From assembly GCF_023370075.1 (NCBI RefSeq), contig NZ_CP097155.1, positions 124,001 through 188,000 of the forward strand: 64,000 bases of DNA, read 5' to 3'. Of the stretch, positions 46,582 through 56,113 are shown piece by piece. Every line of letters begins with the position of its first letter. The stretch's first letter is position 1. Position numbers and translations under genes: made by a program. The notes beneath the pieces were generated by a model. That model saw only the letters and a list, made by a program, of their open reading frames with translations, ran no database searches and had not been told where the DNA came from. Source of the stretch: Deinococcus sp. QL22 (GTDB lineage: Bacteria > Deinococcota > Deinococci > Deinococcales > Deinococcaceae).

Positions 46582-47364
46582 TCACGTGACATAGAGAGAC
46601 AGGGGCTGTCCCTGCCCAACTTGCCTGAGCAACGCGAGCAGCGTCTTGGGTGGCTCAGCCGTCGTGAAGGCACGCCACGCTCTCCACATCCAGACAAAAG
46701 GTTCCAAATAACAGCGGACGCGGCGAAGAGTGGCGCTCCAGGTCGGCGGCTGTTCAGCCGCCGCTGAGGGTGGGTGATCGTCGTGTGGCTTTGTCGTGGG
46801 ATGGTCATCCGTCGGCTGTGCCGCCTCCCAATACAAGAAACAGAACGCGACGCAGACGAGGTTCCAGTGGCGTCGGAGGGCTAAGTCTGAGCGGGCCTGA
46901 CAGTGTGTCCAGCCTAAATGCTGCTTGACCTCGCGGTAGGCCTGTTCAATTCGAGGCCGCCGGGCATAGAGCAAAGCAATCTCCAACAGCGTCGCTGGCG
47001 GCGTCTTGGCGTGCCACACCATCGTGTCCTGGTCATCCGTCCGCAGATGAGAAATCAGGTATTCCGTGCGCTCTTCCGGCAACGCCACCGGATCTGGCGT
47101 AACCACAATCAGCCGAAAGGTCTGGTGCGGCCCAAAGGGGCCGCCCTGAAGTGGAGTGCCCCCTAAAAACTGGACGGCGTGAAGTAGAGACCAAGGCTCG
47201 CCATCCCCGCCCTGATTTGTCAGGCTGGAAGACGAGGAGACGTGCAGTTCTGGGAAGTTGCTGCCAGAGGCCAACAAAGGCCAACCTTCTCCAGCCTCCC
47301 CGAACGAGCGTTTCCGCCTTGACCAGAAGAAAAAATGAGAAACAAGCGTTCCAGACATGGCCAC
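46582..47364 (-). pseudogene. IS701-like transposase C-terminal fragment
   Basis: From about residue 115 onward the text matches the end of IS701-type DDE transposases (RRPRIEQAYREVKQHLGWTH, then LRRHWNLVCVAFCFLYW), including the catalytic Glu in EQAYREVK. The first 100 residues do not match and appear frameshifted or foreign. The N-terminal half of the element is missing. Confidence 0.6.
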
Positions 47365-47390
47365 CCCTGCCCTCGCAGACCCAACCCCGA

Positions 47391-47410
47391 ATTAAGGCAA
47401 CACAACCGAG
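47391..47410 (-). repeat. IS end remnant like the 25-kb IS6 element
   Basis: TTAAGGCAACACAACCGAG resembles the right end of the decayed IS6 element (25418-25436). No element body is attached. Confidence 0.35.
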
Positions 47411-47483
47411 TAGACCAGCGGTAGCGACGCTGCGGAAGAGCCATCCCTTGCCGGATTAGGCCCGCTCATGCAACAGTAATGGT

Positions 47484-48056
47484 ATGAAGAAATTGTTGCT
47501 GGGCCTGGTCGGACTGAGCGCAGCGTTGGCAAGTTGCGGAGTTGGGGTCGCACCTGATGGGAGTGGCGATGGACGCGTGTCTCAACTCCGCACTGAATAC
47601 CGCTTAGGAACCACTGGGCCATTCATCGGCTGCGACAATGTCGATAATGCGGTGGGGAGTACGCAGGTTTCAGTCTACTTTAGTGTCAGCGGGGGCGTGC
47701 AGTCGGTGGACGTAGGACTTCGTGGGAATACCAACAACACCTATGACGGCAACTACAACTCAACTGTTTCTGGAAGCCAATTGGCTTCATTGGGCGGGAA
47801 CAGCTTCCGACTCACCTTTGACGCGAACCCAGCAACCGGGGGCTTCCTGCCTCAAGCTATTGTTGTCACTCCCGTTCGTGACCGCGTCAAGCTCGTGACC
47901 GCCACAAATAAGTCTGGGAGCTTCTACGCTGCTCTCAATGTCAATACGGGGAGCGCCACTTATGGTTTTACCAGCCGATTTATTACCGCTGGGCAAGGCA
48001 ATGTCGATGTATATAGCAACTGCACAGTTCAAAGTGTCACCAACGAAGACGTTTAA
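47484..48056 (+). CDS. Secreted lipoprotein, 190 aa
   Basis: The signal peptide MKKLLLGLVGLSAALASC has the lipobox LASC (Cys18). The mature part is Gly/Asn/Thr-rich with strand-like text (TQVSVYFSVSGGVQSVDVGL) and one further pair of Cys residues (IGCDN and SNCTV) that could form a disulfide. Likely anchored at the outer face of the membrane. Followed by a hairpin. Function unknown. Confidence 0.72.
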   Translation: MKKLLLGLVGLSAALASCGVGVAPDGSGDGRVSQLRTEYRLGTTGPFIGCDNVDNAVGSTQVSVYFSVSGGVQSVDVGLRGNTNNTYDGNYNSTVSGSQLASLGGNSFRLTFDANPATGGFLPQAIVVTPVRDRVKLVTATNKSGSFYAALNVNTGSATYGFTSRFITAGQGNVDVYSNCTVQSVTNEDV

Positions 48057-48065
48057 ATTTTTCAA

Positions 48066-48104
48066 CTAACGAAGGCCGCCTCTCATCAGGGTGGCCTTCT
48101 CCTC
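48066..48104 (+). terminator. Rho-independent terminator
   Basis: Arms GAAGGCC/GGCCTTC with a pyrimidine-rich tail follow the lipoprotein stop. Confidence 0.65.
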
Positions 48105-48216
48105 TTCTCACACTTACCCAACAGGCTCCCCTGCACGTCAGCCCAACTCTAGCTCTTGGCTGAATCTTTGCCGTCTGGTTAGGTCACGTGCGTCATACTG
48201 GAACGGCGGAGGTTCC

Positions 48217-49809
48217 ATGAACCCACTTCAAGTCTGCTCTGCCGTTCTCCTCACCGCGCTTTTGGCTCCCCTGGCGCACGCCCAGACCCCCGTCTCCATC
48301 CAGATCAGCCAAGGCCCCGTCGTCGGCCAGCAGACAGACACCCGCCGCTTCCTGGGCCTGCCTTACGCGGCCGCACCCGTTGGCCCTCTGCGCTGGAAAT
48401 CGCCCCAGCCTGCCCCCTCCTGGACGACTCCACGGCAGGCCACGCAGTTCGGTGCGGACTGCCTCCAAACCGTGCTGGCGCTCTTCGCCCTCCCGGGAGA
48501 AACGCCGGGCACCGTCAAGGGTCAGGAAGACTGCCTGACCTTGAACGTCTATACCCCCAAGGACGCCACACGGCAGAGTGCTCTGCCCGTCATGGTCTGG
48601 ATTCACGGCGGGGCTTACACGGCCGGCTCCAGTGCTGGCTACGACGGCGCTGCACTGGCCCGGAAGTATGGCGTGGTGGTCGTGACCCTCAATTACCGGT
48701 TGGGCGCGTTGGGATGGCTGTCGCTTCCCGCCCTGAGTGCCGAAGCGGGCGGCCAGTCCGGCAACTACGGACTCCAGGATCAACAGGCGGCCCTGCGCTG
48801 GGTGCAGGCCAACATCGGGGCCTTCGGCGGCGACCCGGCCAAGGTGACCATCGCCGGAGAGTCGGCAGGCGGCATGAGCGGTTGCGCCCACCTGGCCTCA
48901 CCCGAGTCCGCCGGGCTGTTCCGGGGCGTGATCATCCAGAGCGGCCTGTGCACCAGTCCGGGCAACGCGGTCACGCTGACGCAGGCAGAAGCTCGCAACT
49001 CCCGCTACGTCACCAACCTCGGCTGCCAAGTCACGGATCTGGCCTGCCTGCGGGCCATCGATCCTCAAAAGCTGCTGTCCACCAAAGTGCCCGGCCTGCG
49101 GCCCGCCAGCGCCTTGGTCTGGTCACCCGTGTACGGGGCGGGCATGCTGCCCCTGCAACTGCGCGACGCCTTCGAGAGCGGGCGGTTCAACCGGGTGCCC
49201 GTCATGAACGGAACCAACCACGACGAGGGGCGGCTGTTCGTCTCGGTGGCCTCTCCCAGCGGCAAACCCATCAGCCCGGTGCTGTATTGGGGCGGCGCGG
49301 GGTTGACGGTCGGCGTGGCGAACACCAGCCGGGCGCTCGCCCGCTATCCCTACCGCCGCTACGGCACGCCTGCTCTGGCGTTTGCCACGCTGTTTACAGA
49401 TGCCGTCTTTAGCTGCACCGCCCTGCGGGTCAATCAGGCGCTCTCAAAGCATGTCCCGGTGTATGCCTTCGAGTTCAACGATCCGCAGGCCGCTACCCTG
49501 CTCAAGTCGCCCAGCGACCTGCCTGGACTGGGTTCGCACCATTCCAGTTCGCTGGCCTATGCCTTCCAGGCCCCAGTGATCGGTCTTTCCGATCCGGCCC
49601 TGTTCACGTCCGCCCAGCGCCAACTCTCGGACGCCTTCAGCGGCGCGTGGATGGCCTTCGTCAAGACGGGAACGCCTGATTCGGCTTGGAACCGTTTTGC
49701 CACTGCTCAGGGCAACGTGCAGGTCTTTACGCCTACCGGCGTGCAGACAAGCCTGAACTTTGCCAAAGACCATCAATGCGAGTATTGGCTGCCCCTAAAT
49801 CTGCAATGA
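48217..49809 (+). CDS. Type B carboxylesterase, secreted, 530 aa
   Basis: I chose ATG 48217, which has GGAGG close upstream and begins a signal peptide (MNPLQVCSAVLLTALLAPLA). The alpha/beta-hydrolase fold of the carboxylesterase B family is clear: DCLTLNVYTPKD, the oxyanion region WIHGGAYTAGS, the nucleophile elbow TIAGESAGGMSG, the acidic residue region TNHDEGRLF and the His region LGSHHSSSLAYAF. Length is typical (about 500-550). It hydrolyses carboxylic esters outside the cytoplasm; substrate unknown. The META-domain gene follows after 41 bp and may be co-transcribed. Confidence 0.9.
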   Translation: MNPLQVCSAVLLTALLAPLAHAQTPVSIQISQGPVVGQQTDTRRFLGLPYAAAPVGPLRWKSPQPAPSWTTPRQATQFGADCLQTVLALFALPGETPGTVKGQEDCLTLNVYTPKDATRQSALPVMVWIHGGAYTAGSSAGYDGAALARKYGVVVVTLNYRLGALGWLSLPALSAEAGGQSGNYGLQDQQAALRWVQANIGAFGGDPAKVTIAGESAGGMSGCAHLASPESAGLFRGVIIQSGLCTSPGNAVTLTQAEARNSRYVTNLGCQVTDLACLRAIDPQKLLSTKVPGLRPASALVWSPVYGAGMLPLQLRDAFESGRFNRVPVMNGTNHDEGRLFVSVASPSGKPISPVLYWGGAGLTVGVANTSRALARYPYRRYGTPALAFATLFTDAVFSCTALRVNQALSKHVPVYAFEFNDPQAATLLKSPSDLPGLGSHHSSSLAYAFQAPVIGLSDPALFTSAQRQLSDAFSGAWMAFVKTGTPDSAWNRFATAQGNVQVFTPTGVQTSLNFAKDHQCEYWLPLNLQ

Positions 49810-49850
49810 GGGGCGTCGGTAGACGCCCTGCTCTCCCCCTGAGGTGACCC

Positions 49851-50612
49851 ATGAACCGAACCCGACTCCCTCTCCTGCTGGCCCTCAGTGGCCTGCTCAC
49901 CTCCACCGCCCTCGCCCAGAGCGGGCAGATCGCCGACGGTACCTGGACTTTGCGGGAACTGCGCGACGCCTCTGGCAGCACACGCTTTGGTGGCCTAGAT
50001 GCCCCGACCCTGCGGCTGCTGGGCACCGGCATCAGTACGGCTGAGGGCACCCAAGTCTCGGGCTTCGCCGGCTGCAATACCTTCAAGACCACCGGGGTCT
50101 TCACGGCCCTGACCCTCAAGCTGCGGCCCATCGCTACGACCCGGCGGGCTTGCCCGGAGCCGCAACTGGCGTTGGAACAGCGCTACTTGAACGTCCTCCA
50201 AGGCGCGCGGGTCTACCGGCGTCAAGGCCAGACGCTGACCCTGACAACTGGCCAGGCGCAGGCGATCTACGTGTACGGCAGTGAGGCAGGGCGGCGGCTG
50301 GTGACCACCTGGCGTCTGGTCGGCTTTCAGGGCGACACGCCGTTAACGGTGACCTTCTCCGCCGATGGGCAAATCAGTGGCTCAGGAGGCTGCAATACCT
50401 TCCGGGGGCGCTACAACGTCGACGATCAGGCGTTGTCCGTCGGGCCGCTGGCCAGCACCCGGCGGGCCTGCCCCTCTCCTGAGCTTCAGGCGCAGGAACA
50501 GCGCTTCCTGCAAGACCTCCAGCAGGTGACGCGTTTGGAGGTCACCGGCGCGCTGCTGACCTTGGTCACCCGGGACGGTCGCCGGCTTCAGTTCGCCCGG
50601 CCAGTCAACTGA
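49851..50612 (+). CDS. Secreted protein with two META (HslJ-like) domains, 253 aa
   Basis: GAGGTG precedes the ATG. A signal peptide (LLLALSGLLTSTALAQ) is followed by two copies of the META/HslJ domain, each with a GGCNTF-type turn (VSGFAGCNTFKTTG; ISGSGGCNTFRGRYN) and a following TTRRACPEPQ or STRRACPSPE. Two Cys per domain (in GCNTF and RACP) are placed to form a disulfide. HslJ in E. coli is linked to heat shock and novobiocin resistance. The double-domain form here is exported. Confidence 0.82.
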   Translation: MNRTRLPLLLALSGLLTSTALAQSGQIADGTWTLRELRDASGSTRFGGLDAPTLRLLGTGISTAEGTQVSGFAGCNTFKTTGVFTALTLKLRPIATTRRACPEPQLALEQRYLNVLQGARVYRRQGQTLTLTTGQAQAIYVYGSEAGRRLVTTWRLVGFQGDTPLTVTFSADGQISGSGGCNTFRGRYNVDDQALSVGPLASTRRACPSPELQAQEQRFLQDLQQVTRLEVTGALLTLVTRDGRRLQFARPVN

Positions 50613-50800
50613 AGTCGGCACAGCCGCTGAGCCGTGTGCCAAGGCCTGTTGACTCCTCGCTCAGGTCTGACCGGGGGAGCAGCATGCTGCTCCCCCGTTA
50701 ATGGCTAAATTCGAGCTTAGAAACTATCCGACGAGTGAACTGAGCATGGAATGAAGCTGAGTCCTTGACAGTTTGAGGAGGCTTTTGATTCAAATCTGCC

Positions 50801-51499
50801 TCACTTTAGGGTGACAGCCACAAATACCGGGTCGGCATTTGGGCCTTCAAAGCCTATTCCGTAGGCCCGCAAGGTGAACAGGACGCGGTTGCCCCGCACA
50901 TCCACCCGTTCCAGGCTGTACCGGGCGGCACAAGTGCGGGAAGCAGGCAAGGCAACGTCTTGATACACCACGCGCCCCCGCACACTGAGGCGGAAGCCAG
51001 ACGTGAAGTCGCCAGAGTTCAAGTACTCCGGTGGACACGTGGACGGCAAGCGGAACACACTGAGCTTGATCGGAGCAACACTATTCGCCGTCCATAGGGT
51101 GACCGGCGTAGTTTGGCTTTGCCCCGCCCCGATGCCGTCAGACCAAGAAGGATAAGGCGTGGGATAGATCCGGCGGTAACGCGGCACAGACGTAACGCCT
51201 GGATTCAGGCTCAATCGGGCGAACAGATCAACCCCAGGCGCGGAGGTCAGCAACTGCGCCAACACGACCGGAGCCCTCGTTTCGGCCGCTTTTTTGGCGG
51301 TGTAAGCGGTCGTTCCGGTGGCCGTGTTCAGGACGTTCACCTGCGCTGCACCGAATCCACTGCCGTCCAATGTTCCAGACATGACGGCCAACACGTGCTG
51401 GCTGGAGGGCGAGAAAGCAACGCGGGTGATGTCCAGACGGTTGCCCGCCCACGCTGTCGAGGCCAACACGATCAGGGCCGGGAACAAGAATCGCCGCAT
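50801..51499 (-). CDS. DUF2259-like secreted protein, 232 aa
   Basis: A signal peptide (FLFPALIVLASTAWA) leads to ITRVAFSPSSQHVLAVMSGT and LDGSGFGAAQVNVLN, similar to the start of DUF2259, and later YQDVALPASRTCAARYSLER, similar to the family end. Two Cys pairs may form disulfides. DUF2259 proteins are exported and of unknown function. It faces the alpha/beta hydrolase gene across 290 bp. Confidence 0.6.
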   Translation of the reverse strand: MRRFLFPALIVLASTAWAGNRLDITRVAFSPSSQHVLAVMSGTLDGSGFGAAQVNVLNTATGTTAYTAKKAAETRAPVVLAQLLTSAPGVDLFARLSLNPGVTSVPRYRRIYPTPYPSWSDGIGAGQSQTTPVTLWTANSVAPIKLSVFRLPSTCPPEYLNSGDFTSGFRLSVRGRVVYQDVALPASRTCAARYSLERVDVRGNRVLFTLRAYGIGFEGPNADPVFVAVTLK

Positions 51500-51792
51500 A
51501 GCGTACCTTACACCGCTGGCGGGAATTTCTGGAGCGGGGACGCTGCTCGGCGGCTTCCTATGCTTTGCAGCCTTGCCCGTTACCTGTGCCTTGCACCAGG
51601 GCTCAGCTCGGCTTTGGCCATTGATCTTAAGCGGGGCGCTGCTTCCGAAGTGGTTCTTTGGAGTTCTGCAAGGATTTGTCCCGCTCTGCTTGGCACGGAT
51701 CTGGCCGCAAGTCCAAGTGCTGGTGGTGGGTGCGGTGTTGTCGCCTGGAAAACGGACAGTGACTGCCGCAACCCATGCTCCAGGCTAAAGCC

Positions 51793-52599
51793 ATGACGCA
51801 ACTGCCTGCCAAAGCTCAAGGCCAGCGCCCCCGACTGTCACCGCGTGCAAGGGTGTGGCTGGCCATTTTTCTGGCAGGCTTTCTAGGCTATCTGCTGGCC
51901 CTCGGCATTGGCGCAGCCGTGCGCCCGCCGCTGGTGGTGGGCCAAGACGCCGCTGTACAGGGCGCACAGGCCCGCGCCACGCTACAAACCAGTCCCGGCA
52001 CGTTTCTGGATATTCAGCCTGTGAACGGGCAAGACGACACGCTGCTCGTGTTCTATTCCGGCGGCTTGGTGCGCCCACAGGCCTACGAATGGTTGGGGAC
52101 AGCGTTGGCGGGACGGGGCGTGCGAACTGTGATCCCCGCCTTCCCGCTGGATTTGGCTGTGACTGGCATTGGCCGCGCGGACGCCTTGATCAAGCAATTC
52201 GGTACAGGTAAACGCGTCATTCTCGCTGGACATTCGCTCGGAGGCGCGATGGCGGCTCAATATGCGCGTGACCACCGGGCACAACTGGCGGGCCTGATCC
52301 TGATGGGCGCGTACCCGGCAGGCAACGTCAGCCTGCGCGACTCGGCTGGAACGTCTTTGCCTGTACTGTCGCTGCTCGCCGAGCATGACGGGGTGGCCGA
52401 CGCTGCCGAGGTTCGGGATGGTTTGACACGGTTGCCCACCTCTGCCCGCCTGACCGTCATTGGTGGAGCTGTCCACGCCTTCTTTGGGCGCTACGGCCCG
52501 CAACAGGGCGACGGCGTTCCCACCGTGACCCGTGCTCAGGCTGAAACACAAATTGTGGCGGAGATTGGGGCGTTTTTGGATGGGATCAGGGAGCAATAA
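51793..52599 (+). CDS. Membrane-anchored alpha/beta hydrolase, 268 aa
   Basis: ATG 51793 is preferred to the in-frame ATG 51775, as the extra residues look unimportant. One N-terminal membrane helix (VWLAIFLAGFLGYLLALGIG) is followed by a hydrolase domain: LLVFYSGGLVRPQAYEW, the nucleophile motif ILAGHSLGGAMAAQYA (Ser), an Asp in LLAEHDGVAD and a His in GGAVHAFFGRYG. Order and spacing fit the Abhydrolase_5 group. It probably faces the outside. Substrate unknown. Confidence 0.82.
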   Translation: MTQLPAKAQGQRPRLSPRARVWLAIFLAGFLGYLLALGIGAAVRPPLVVGQDAAVQGAQARATLQTSPGTFLDIQPVNGQDDTLLVFYSGGLVRPQAYEWLGTALAGRGVRTVIPAFPLDLAVTGIGRADALIKQFGTGKRVILAGHSLGGAMAAQYARDHRAQLAGLILMGAYPAGNVSLRDSAGTSLPVLSLLAEHDGVADAAEVRDGLTRLPTSARLTVIGGAVHAFFGRYGPQQGDGVPTVTRAQAETQIVAEIGAFLDGIREQ

Positions 52600-52736
52600 G
52601 CGAGCGAACCTACCTGGATGTTGCGAGGGTTCCAGTACCCCGGCGAACTGAATGAGCGCCATCGTATTTTCGGCCGCTTGAGCACCAAAGACCGAATGGA
52701 GGGCAAAGGCTGTACACCGCAAGAGGCGCAACGTCT

Positions 52737-53162
52737 TTAGGGTCGGGCTTCCCCCTGAGCGGCTGTGGGCGGCTGAAGGCCCCCACCGGCCCGCAACGCG
52801 TCGCGAATCTCGGCCAACAGTTTTTCTTCGTTGCTGGGTTCGGCCACTGGGGGTTTGTCTTGCTGCTTGAAGCGGGTGGTGAGGTGGTTCATGGGCGTGA
52901 CCACCAAGAAGTAGATCACGGCGGCAATCAGGATGAAGTTGATGATCGCGGTAATGAAGGTGCCGTAGTCGAAGGTCACGTTGTTGACCACGAACGCTCC
53001 ACCAACGCGGGTGCCGCCGCCAGTCGCCAGCTTGATCAGTGGGTTGAGGAAGGCGGCGCTAAAAGCCGTGACGATGCCGCTGAAGGCCGCACCGATCACC
53101 ACACCGACAGCCAGATCGACAACATTGCCCCGAAGAATGAAATTCTGAAAGCCTTTTAACAT
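52737..53162 (-). CDS. mscL: Large-conductance mechanosensitive channel MscL, 141 aa
   Basis: I place the start at ATG 53162 (MLKGFQNFILRGNVVDLAVG), which has GGAG 7 bp upstream. The family hallmarks are present: an N-terminal amphipathic helix, the first membrane helix with GVVIGAAFSGIV, a periplasmic loop containing FDYGTFITAI, the second membrane helix (IINFILIAAVIYFLVVTPM) and a charged C-terminal helix (SNEEKLLAEIRDAL). It forms a homopentameric pore that opens under hypo-osmotic stress. Length is normal. A single-gene unit. Confidence 0.95.
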   Translation of the reverse strand: MLKGFQNFILRGNVVDLAVGVVIGAAFSGIVTAFSAAFLNPLIKLATGGGTRVGGAFVVNNVTFDYGTFITAIINFILIAAVIYFLVVTPMNHLTTRFKQQDKPPVAEPSNEEKLLAEIRDALRAGGGLQPPTAAQGEARP

Positions 53163-54049
53163 AGATGTTCTCCATGAGCGCCGATCGCGCCCTGTGAGCA
53201 GTGACTTCATGGCGTGAGCGGCAAACCTGAGAACACTTTAGAGCTTAGGGAGAAGGGGAGCGGACTGACGGCGTTGGAAAGACCATTCGCTTCTTAGAAT
53301 GATCCCTAAAGTAATCAGCGTTACGCTTACGTTCTGTGCGAAGACGGACAAAGCCTACGTGAGGCCCTCAATCATCTAAGGGGAAAGTGTGCCTGACCGT
53401 GTACATCTTTTAGAGTGAGCGCGGAAAAACTCGTCTGAAAGTCAACATCCGATTCAACCCTGCTCGATCCTTAAAAGAGTCTCTGTGCTGCGCCCCAACC
53501 GCGTTCTGGCCCGGTCTAGCTGCTGACTCATCCCGGCCCTTGCTTAGACCGATGTCACTGCGTAGACGGCTGAGCCTGACTTTGCTTGGGGCCTGCCATT
53601 CCAGCGGGCTTTCCCCCTGCACGAATCTAGCTTTCGGACAGATTCAGCGCGGCGTGGGCCAGCGTCGTCAAGTGGCACGTGCCTACCTCACCCATCCCTT
53701 GGCAAACAGTGAACCTTGTGCGGCAAAACGTGCAGGTGTTCACTTCTACGAGCCTCTAAGAAGGCGTCAGCTTTGCCGCCGACCGTCTATGCAGTCTGTG
53801 GTCGGCGCTGAATCTGAAGTAAGGCACAAGGGCCGGCTCGTCCTGGTACAGGTCTGAGAGCCCAATTTGGATGAACGACGTATGGATTGGCCGTTCTCAA
53901 GCCCAACGGCGTCCCCGGCAGCATGAAACCCTCAGTGGGACTCTGCACTGCCTTCACCCCCACACCATAGAGACCGGATAAAGAAAGGACAAAGATCCAT
54001 TCTATGAGAATATCATGTGACAGGCGGATCCTTGTCTCACAATGAAGCT
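53163..54049. other. Long intergenic stretch, no supported gene
   Basis: About 890 bp. Short frames exist (53410-53622 on the minus strand, 53540-53857 on the plus strand), but they lack ribosome binding sites and recognisable text, and they overlap each other. It may be old mobile-element debris. Confidence 0.5.
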
Positions 54050-54229
54050 ATGACTTCTGCTCTCCCCGTCTTGCTGGGCAGCACCAGTGCACTCAGCATT
54101 ATGACCTTGGTGTTGTTATTTACGGGCAACACAATGGCGATGGCCATGACGGCCGCCTCCGCCATTGTGTTGGGAGTGATGGCCGTCCCCATGTTGGCAC
54201 AGCAACAGGAGACAGAGGATACTTTCTAG
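54050..54229 (+). CDS. Small membrane protein, 59 aa, copy 2
   Basis: Same layout as 10718-10909: SALPVLLGSTSALSIMTLVL, a GNTMAMAMT turn, a second hydrophobic helix and an acidic Gln-rich tail (AQQQETEDTF). Matching residues outside the membrane parts (GS..ALS, FTGN or STGN, QQ.E.....) suggest selection on the protein. ATG 54050 aligns with the other copy. Function unknown. Confidence 0.6.
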   Translation: MTSALPVLLGSTSALSIMTLVLLFTGNTMAMAMTAASAIVLGVMAVPMLAQQQETEDTF

Positions 54230-54274
54230 CTGGGCAAGGTCAGTTGTTCACCTCTTGCAGTATCTACGAGCAAC

Positions 54275-54458
54275 TTATGTCGTCGCAGAGAGGGCGACGA
54301 GCCGAGAACGGTAGGCGTCGTCCCATCTGACGCGCTTTCTATTCTTGGCGAGACCCCCGGCGGTACCTTCGAGCCGCATGAGATTTAAGGCCCAGCGTCT
54401 GAGGGTGGCCAGATTTTTATGGCCATGATTTGTGCGGGTCTTGGATTCGTCTTCACAG
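54275..54458 (-). pseudogene. ISAs1-type transposase C-terminal remnant
   Basis: The minus strand reads NHGHKNLATLRRWALNLMRL and then RVRWDDAYRSRLVALSA, resembling the C-terminus of ISAs1/H-repeat transposases (a WD.DY tail). The rest is removed by the IS6 element that begins at 54459. Confidence 0.55.
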
Positions 54459-55252
54459 GGTTCTGGCAACTTGAGCGCGATAGGCTGATCGTGCGTGACA
54501 GACCGCAACCCCGATCGCCACGGTTTTCCGCCCGGCATCATCCAGGACGCTCTCTGGCTCGACCATCCTTTCTCTCTGAGCCAGCGTGATGTTCAGGACC
54601 TGCGCCAAGAGCGCAGAATCCAGGTGAGGCACGAGACGCGGCGCCCATGGAACATCAAGGTTGCACCGCGCCTGAGCGAAGAGTAGCGGCACCGGGAACC
54701 CCACCCCTGTTCCCGGTGGTTTCTGGACGAGGTCTGCCTCGAGATCAAGGGCCAACAGCTCGGGGTGTGGCGAGCCGTCGATGCCTCCGGCGCCGTGTTG
54801 GACCTTCTCCTGCACGCTCGGCGAGCTTCCCAGGCGACGAAACCCTGTCATGAACGGCTCTTGGTCACTGACGACGTGCCAGAGGTGATGCACACCGATA
54901 CGCTCCGGAGCAGCCCTTCGAGCATGACCCGTGCTCCACGCTGTGGAGCACGTCCAAGTCATCTCAACGGCTCGCTGCCCTACCCTGATTGAACACGCCC
55001 ATCGGCCGACCCGACCACACGAGCGGAGCCCGATGGGCTTCAAAAATCAGAGACGAGCACAGGACTTCCTCGCCCTGCAGGCCCGCAGTTCAAACCTTTT
55101 GCAACACACCTGCACGACCGTTCCCGCCCACCTCCGAAGATCGAACCAGCACCGTGCCCACTGAGCAGAGCAAAACGCGGTTGATGTGACCGTCTGAACT
55201 TCAGACGGTCACTTTTCCCAGTCGGCCCCTCGCCGATTAAGGTGCCAGAACC
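54459..55252 (+). mobile_element. IS6-family element, copy 3, 794 bp
   Basis: Left end GGTTCTGGCAACTT (54459-54472), right end AGGTGCCAGAACC (55240-55252). It is the uninterrupted reference for the two IS6 copies that carry IS110. The flanking sequences are remnants of two different elements (ISAs1, IS66) and show no target duplication, which suggests a deletion or recombination between elements. Confidence 0.85.
54492..55190 (+). pseudogene. IS6 transposase pseudogene, copy 3
   Basis: The N-terminal part reads VTDRNPDRHGFPPGIIQDAL and FSLSQRDVQDLRQERRIQ. A TAG interrupts near 54684 (LSEE then stop). The DDE region is spread over several frames (RWFLDEVCLEIKG; DDVPEVMHTDTL; CPTLIEHAHRPTRPHERSP). 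It is more damaged than copy 2 in places and certainly inactive. Confidence 0.75.
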
Positions 55253-55790
55253 GCTTCCAGAATGTTTGCTGTGCGTTTGAGCGAAACAAAGTGTACTGCA
55301 TTCAGGTAGACCGCCAATCCGTGCATGCAGGGCCCGTACTGCACTTGACCAGGAACCTGAGCCGGAAAAGAAGCCTGCTCGCGGTGATGACAGGTCGGAC
55401 AAACCTTCACCTGGGCGCGGTACTCCACCGCATGTAAACGGATCTCTGGCAGATTCAGAACCTGCCGCGCGAGTTCATCAATGATGGTGACCGAGTCCCA
55501 GGTCTAACCACAACCACAGTGCCCTATCACAGCAGGCGTCACGACCTCATCAGGATGATCGACCATCTTCAGCGTCTTGCCTGGGTGATCGGGTTGAGCG
55601 CCAGAAGATCGGCCAGTCTTTTGGCGCTCAGTCTTCGGACTCCAAGGCTTGTCCTGGCTTGGTGGCCGATTTGAGGTCCTGCTATTCGGACCGAGACGCG
55701 CCTTGAGGTCCTGAAGCTCAGCAAGCACTTCGGCTAGTTGGGCTTCCAATTGTTTGCAGTTCGGGCAGGCGTCCTCAGAGATGCCCCTAC
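55253..55790 (-). pseudogene. IS66 transposase (TnpC) N-terminal fragment
   Basis: The minus strand reads CPNCKQLEAQLAEVLAELQD, NSRTSNRPPSQDKP, a Cys-rich HCGCG, then IDELARQVLNLPEIRLHAVE and VKVCPTCHHREQASFP. This is the leader, linker and zinc-finger part of IS66 TnpC. A TAG at 55504-55506 interrupts the frame, and the element ends abruptly at the IS6 border (55252), so the catalytic part is missing. Confidence 0.75.
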
Positions 55791-55889
55791 TCTACCTGTT
55801 TTACCTGCTCCACCGAGTCCAGACCCCCTGCTGAGCAGTCACCAGATAACAGCGTTCTAGAAAGGTTTTACAGCTCCTTAAAACGGGAT

Positions 55890-56038
55890 GTATTGGATAC
55901 GACGCCTTTCCAAAGTCGAGCTGTTGCTCGGCAGGCCATCTTCAAATACATCCAGGTCTTCTAGGACCGTCAGCGTTGCCATTGAACACCAGACGACTTG
56001 ACCCCACACGAGTTTGAACGCCAAGCTCAGGTGGCTTA
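55890..56038 (+). pseudogene. IS3-type transposase C-terminal remnant
   Basis: The plus strand reads ARQAIFKYIQVF, a stop, DRQRCH, then with a frame change TPDDLTPHEFERQAQVA, the typical end of an IS3-family OrfB. Only about 45 codons remain. Confidence 0.45.
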
Positions 56039-56113
56039 ACCAGATGCGTGCAAAACAGACTCAGGCCCAGAATTGGGTTAACCCTCTAGGGCTGGATCAG
56101 CCGGTCAACCCTC

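Noticed and set aside
51501..51788. Hydrophobic frame of about 90 codons on the plus strand between the DUF2259 and hydrolase genes
   Set aside because: It looks membrane-like but has no ATG, GTG or TTG near its beginning and runs into the start of the hydrolase gene. It could be a fragment; not enough support to call.
53410..53857. Two opposing open frames in the 53-54 kb gap
   Set aside because: They overlap each other, lack start signals and show no recognisable domain.
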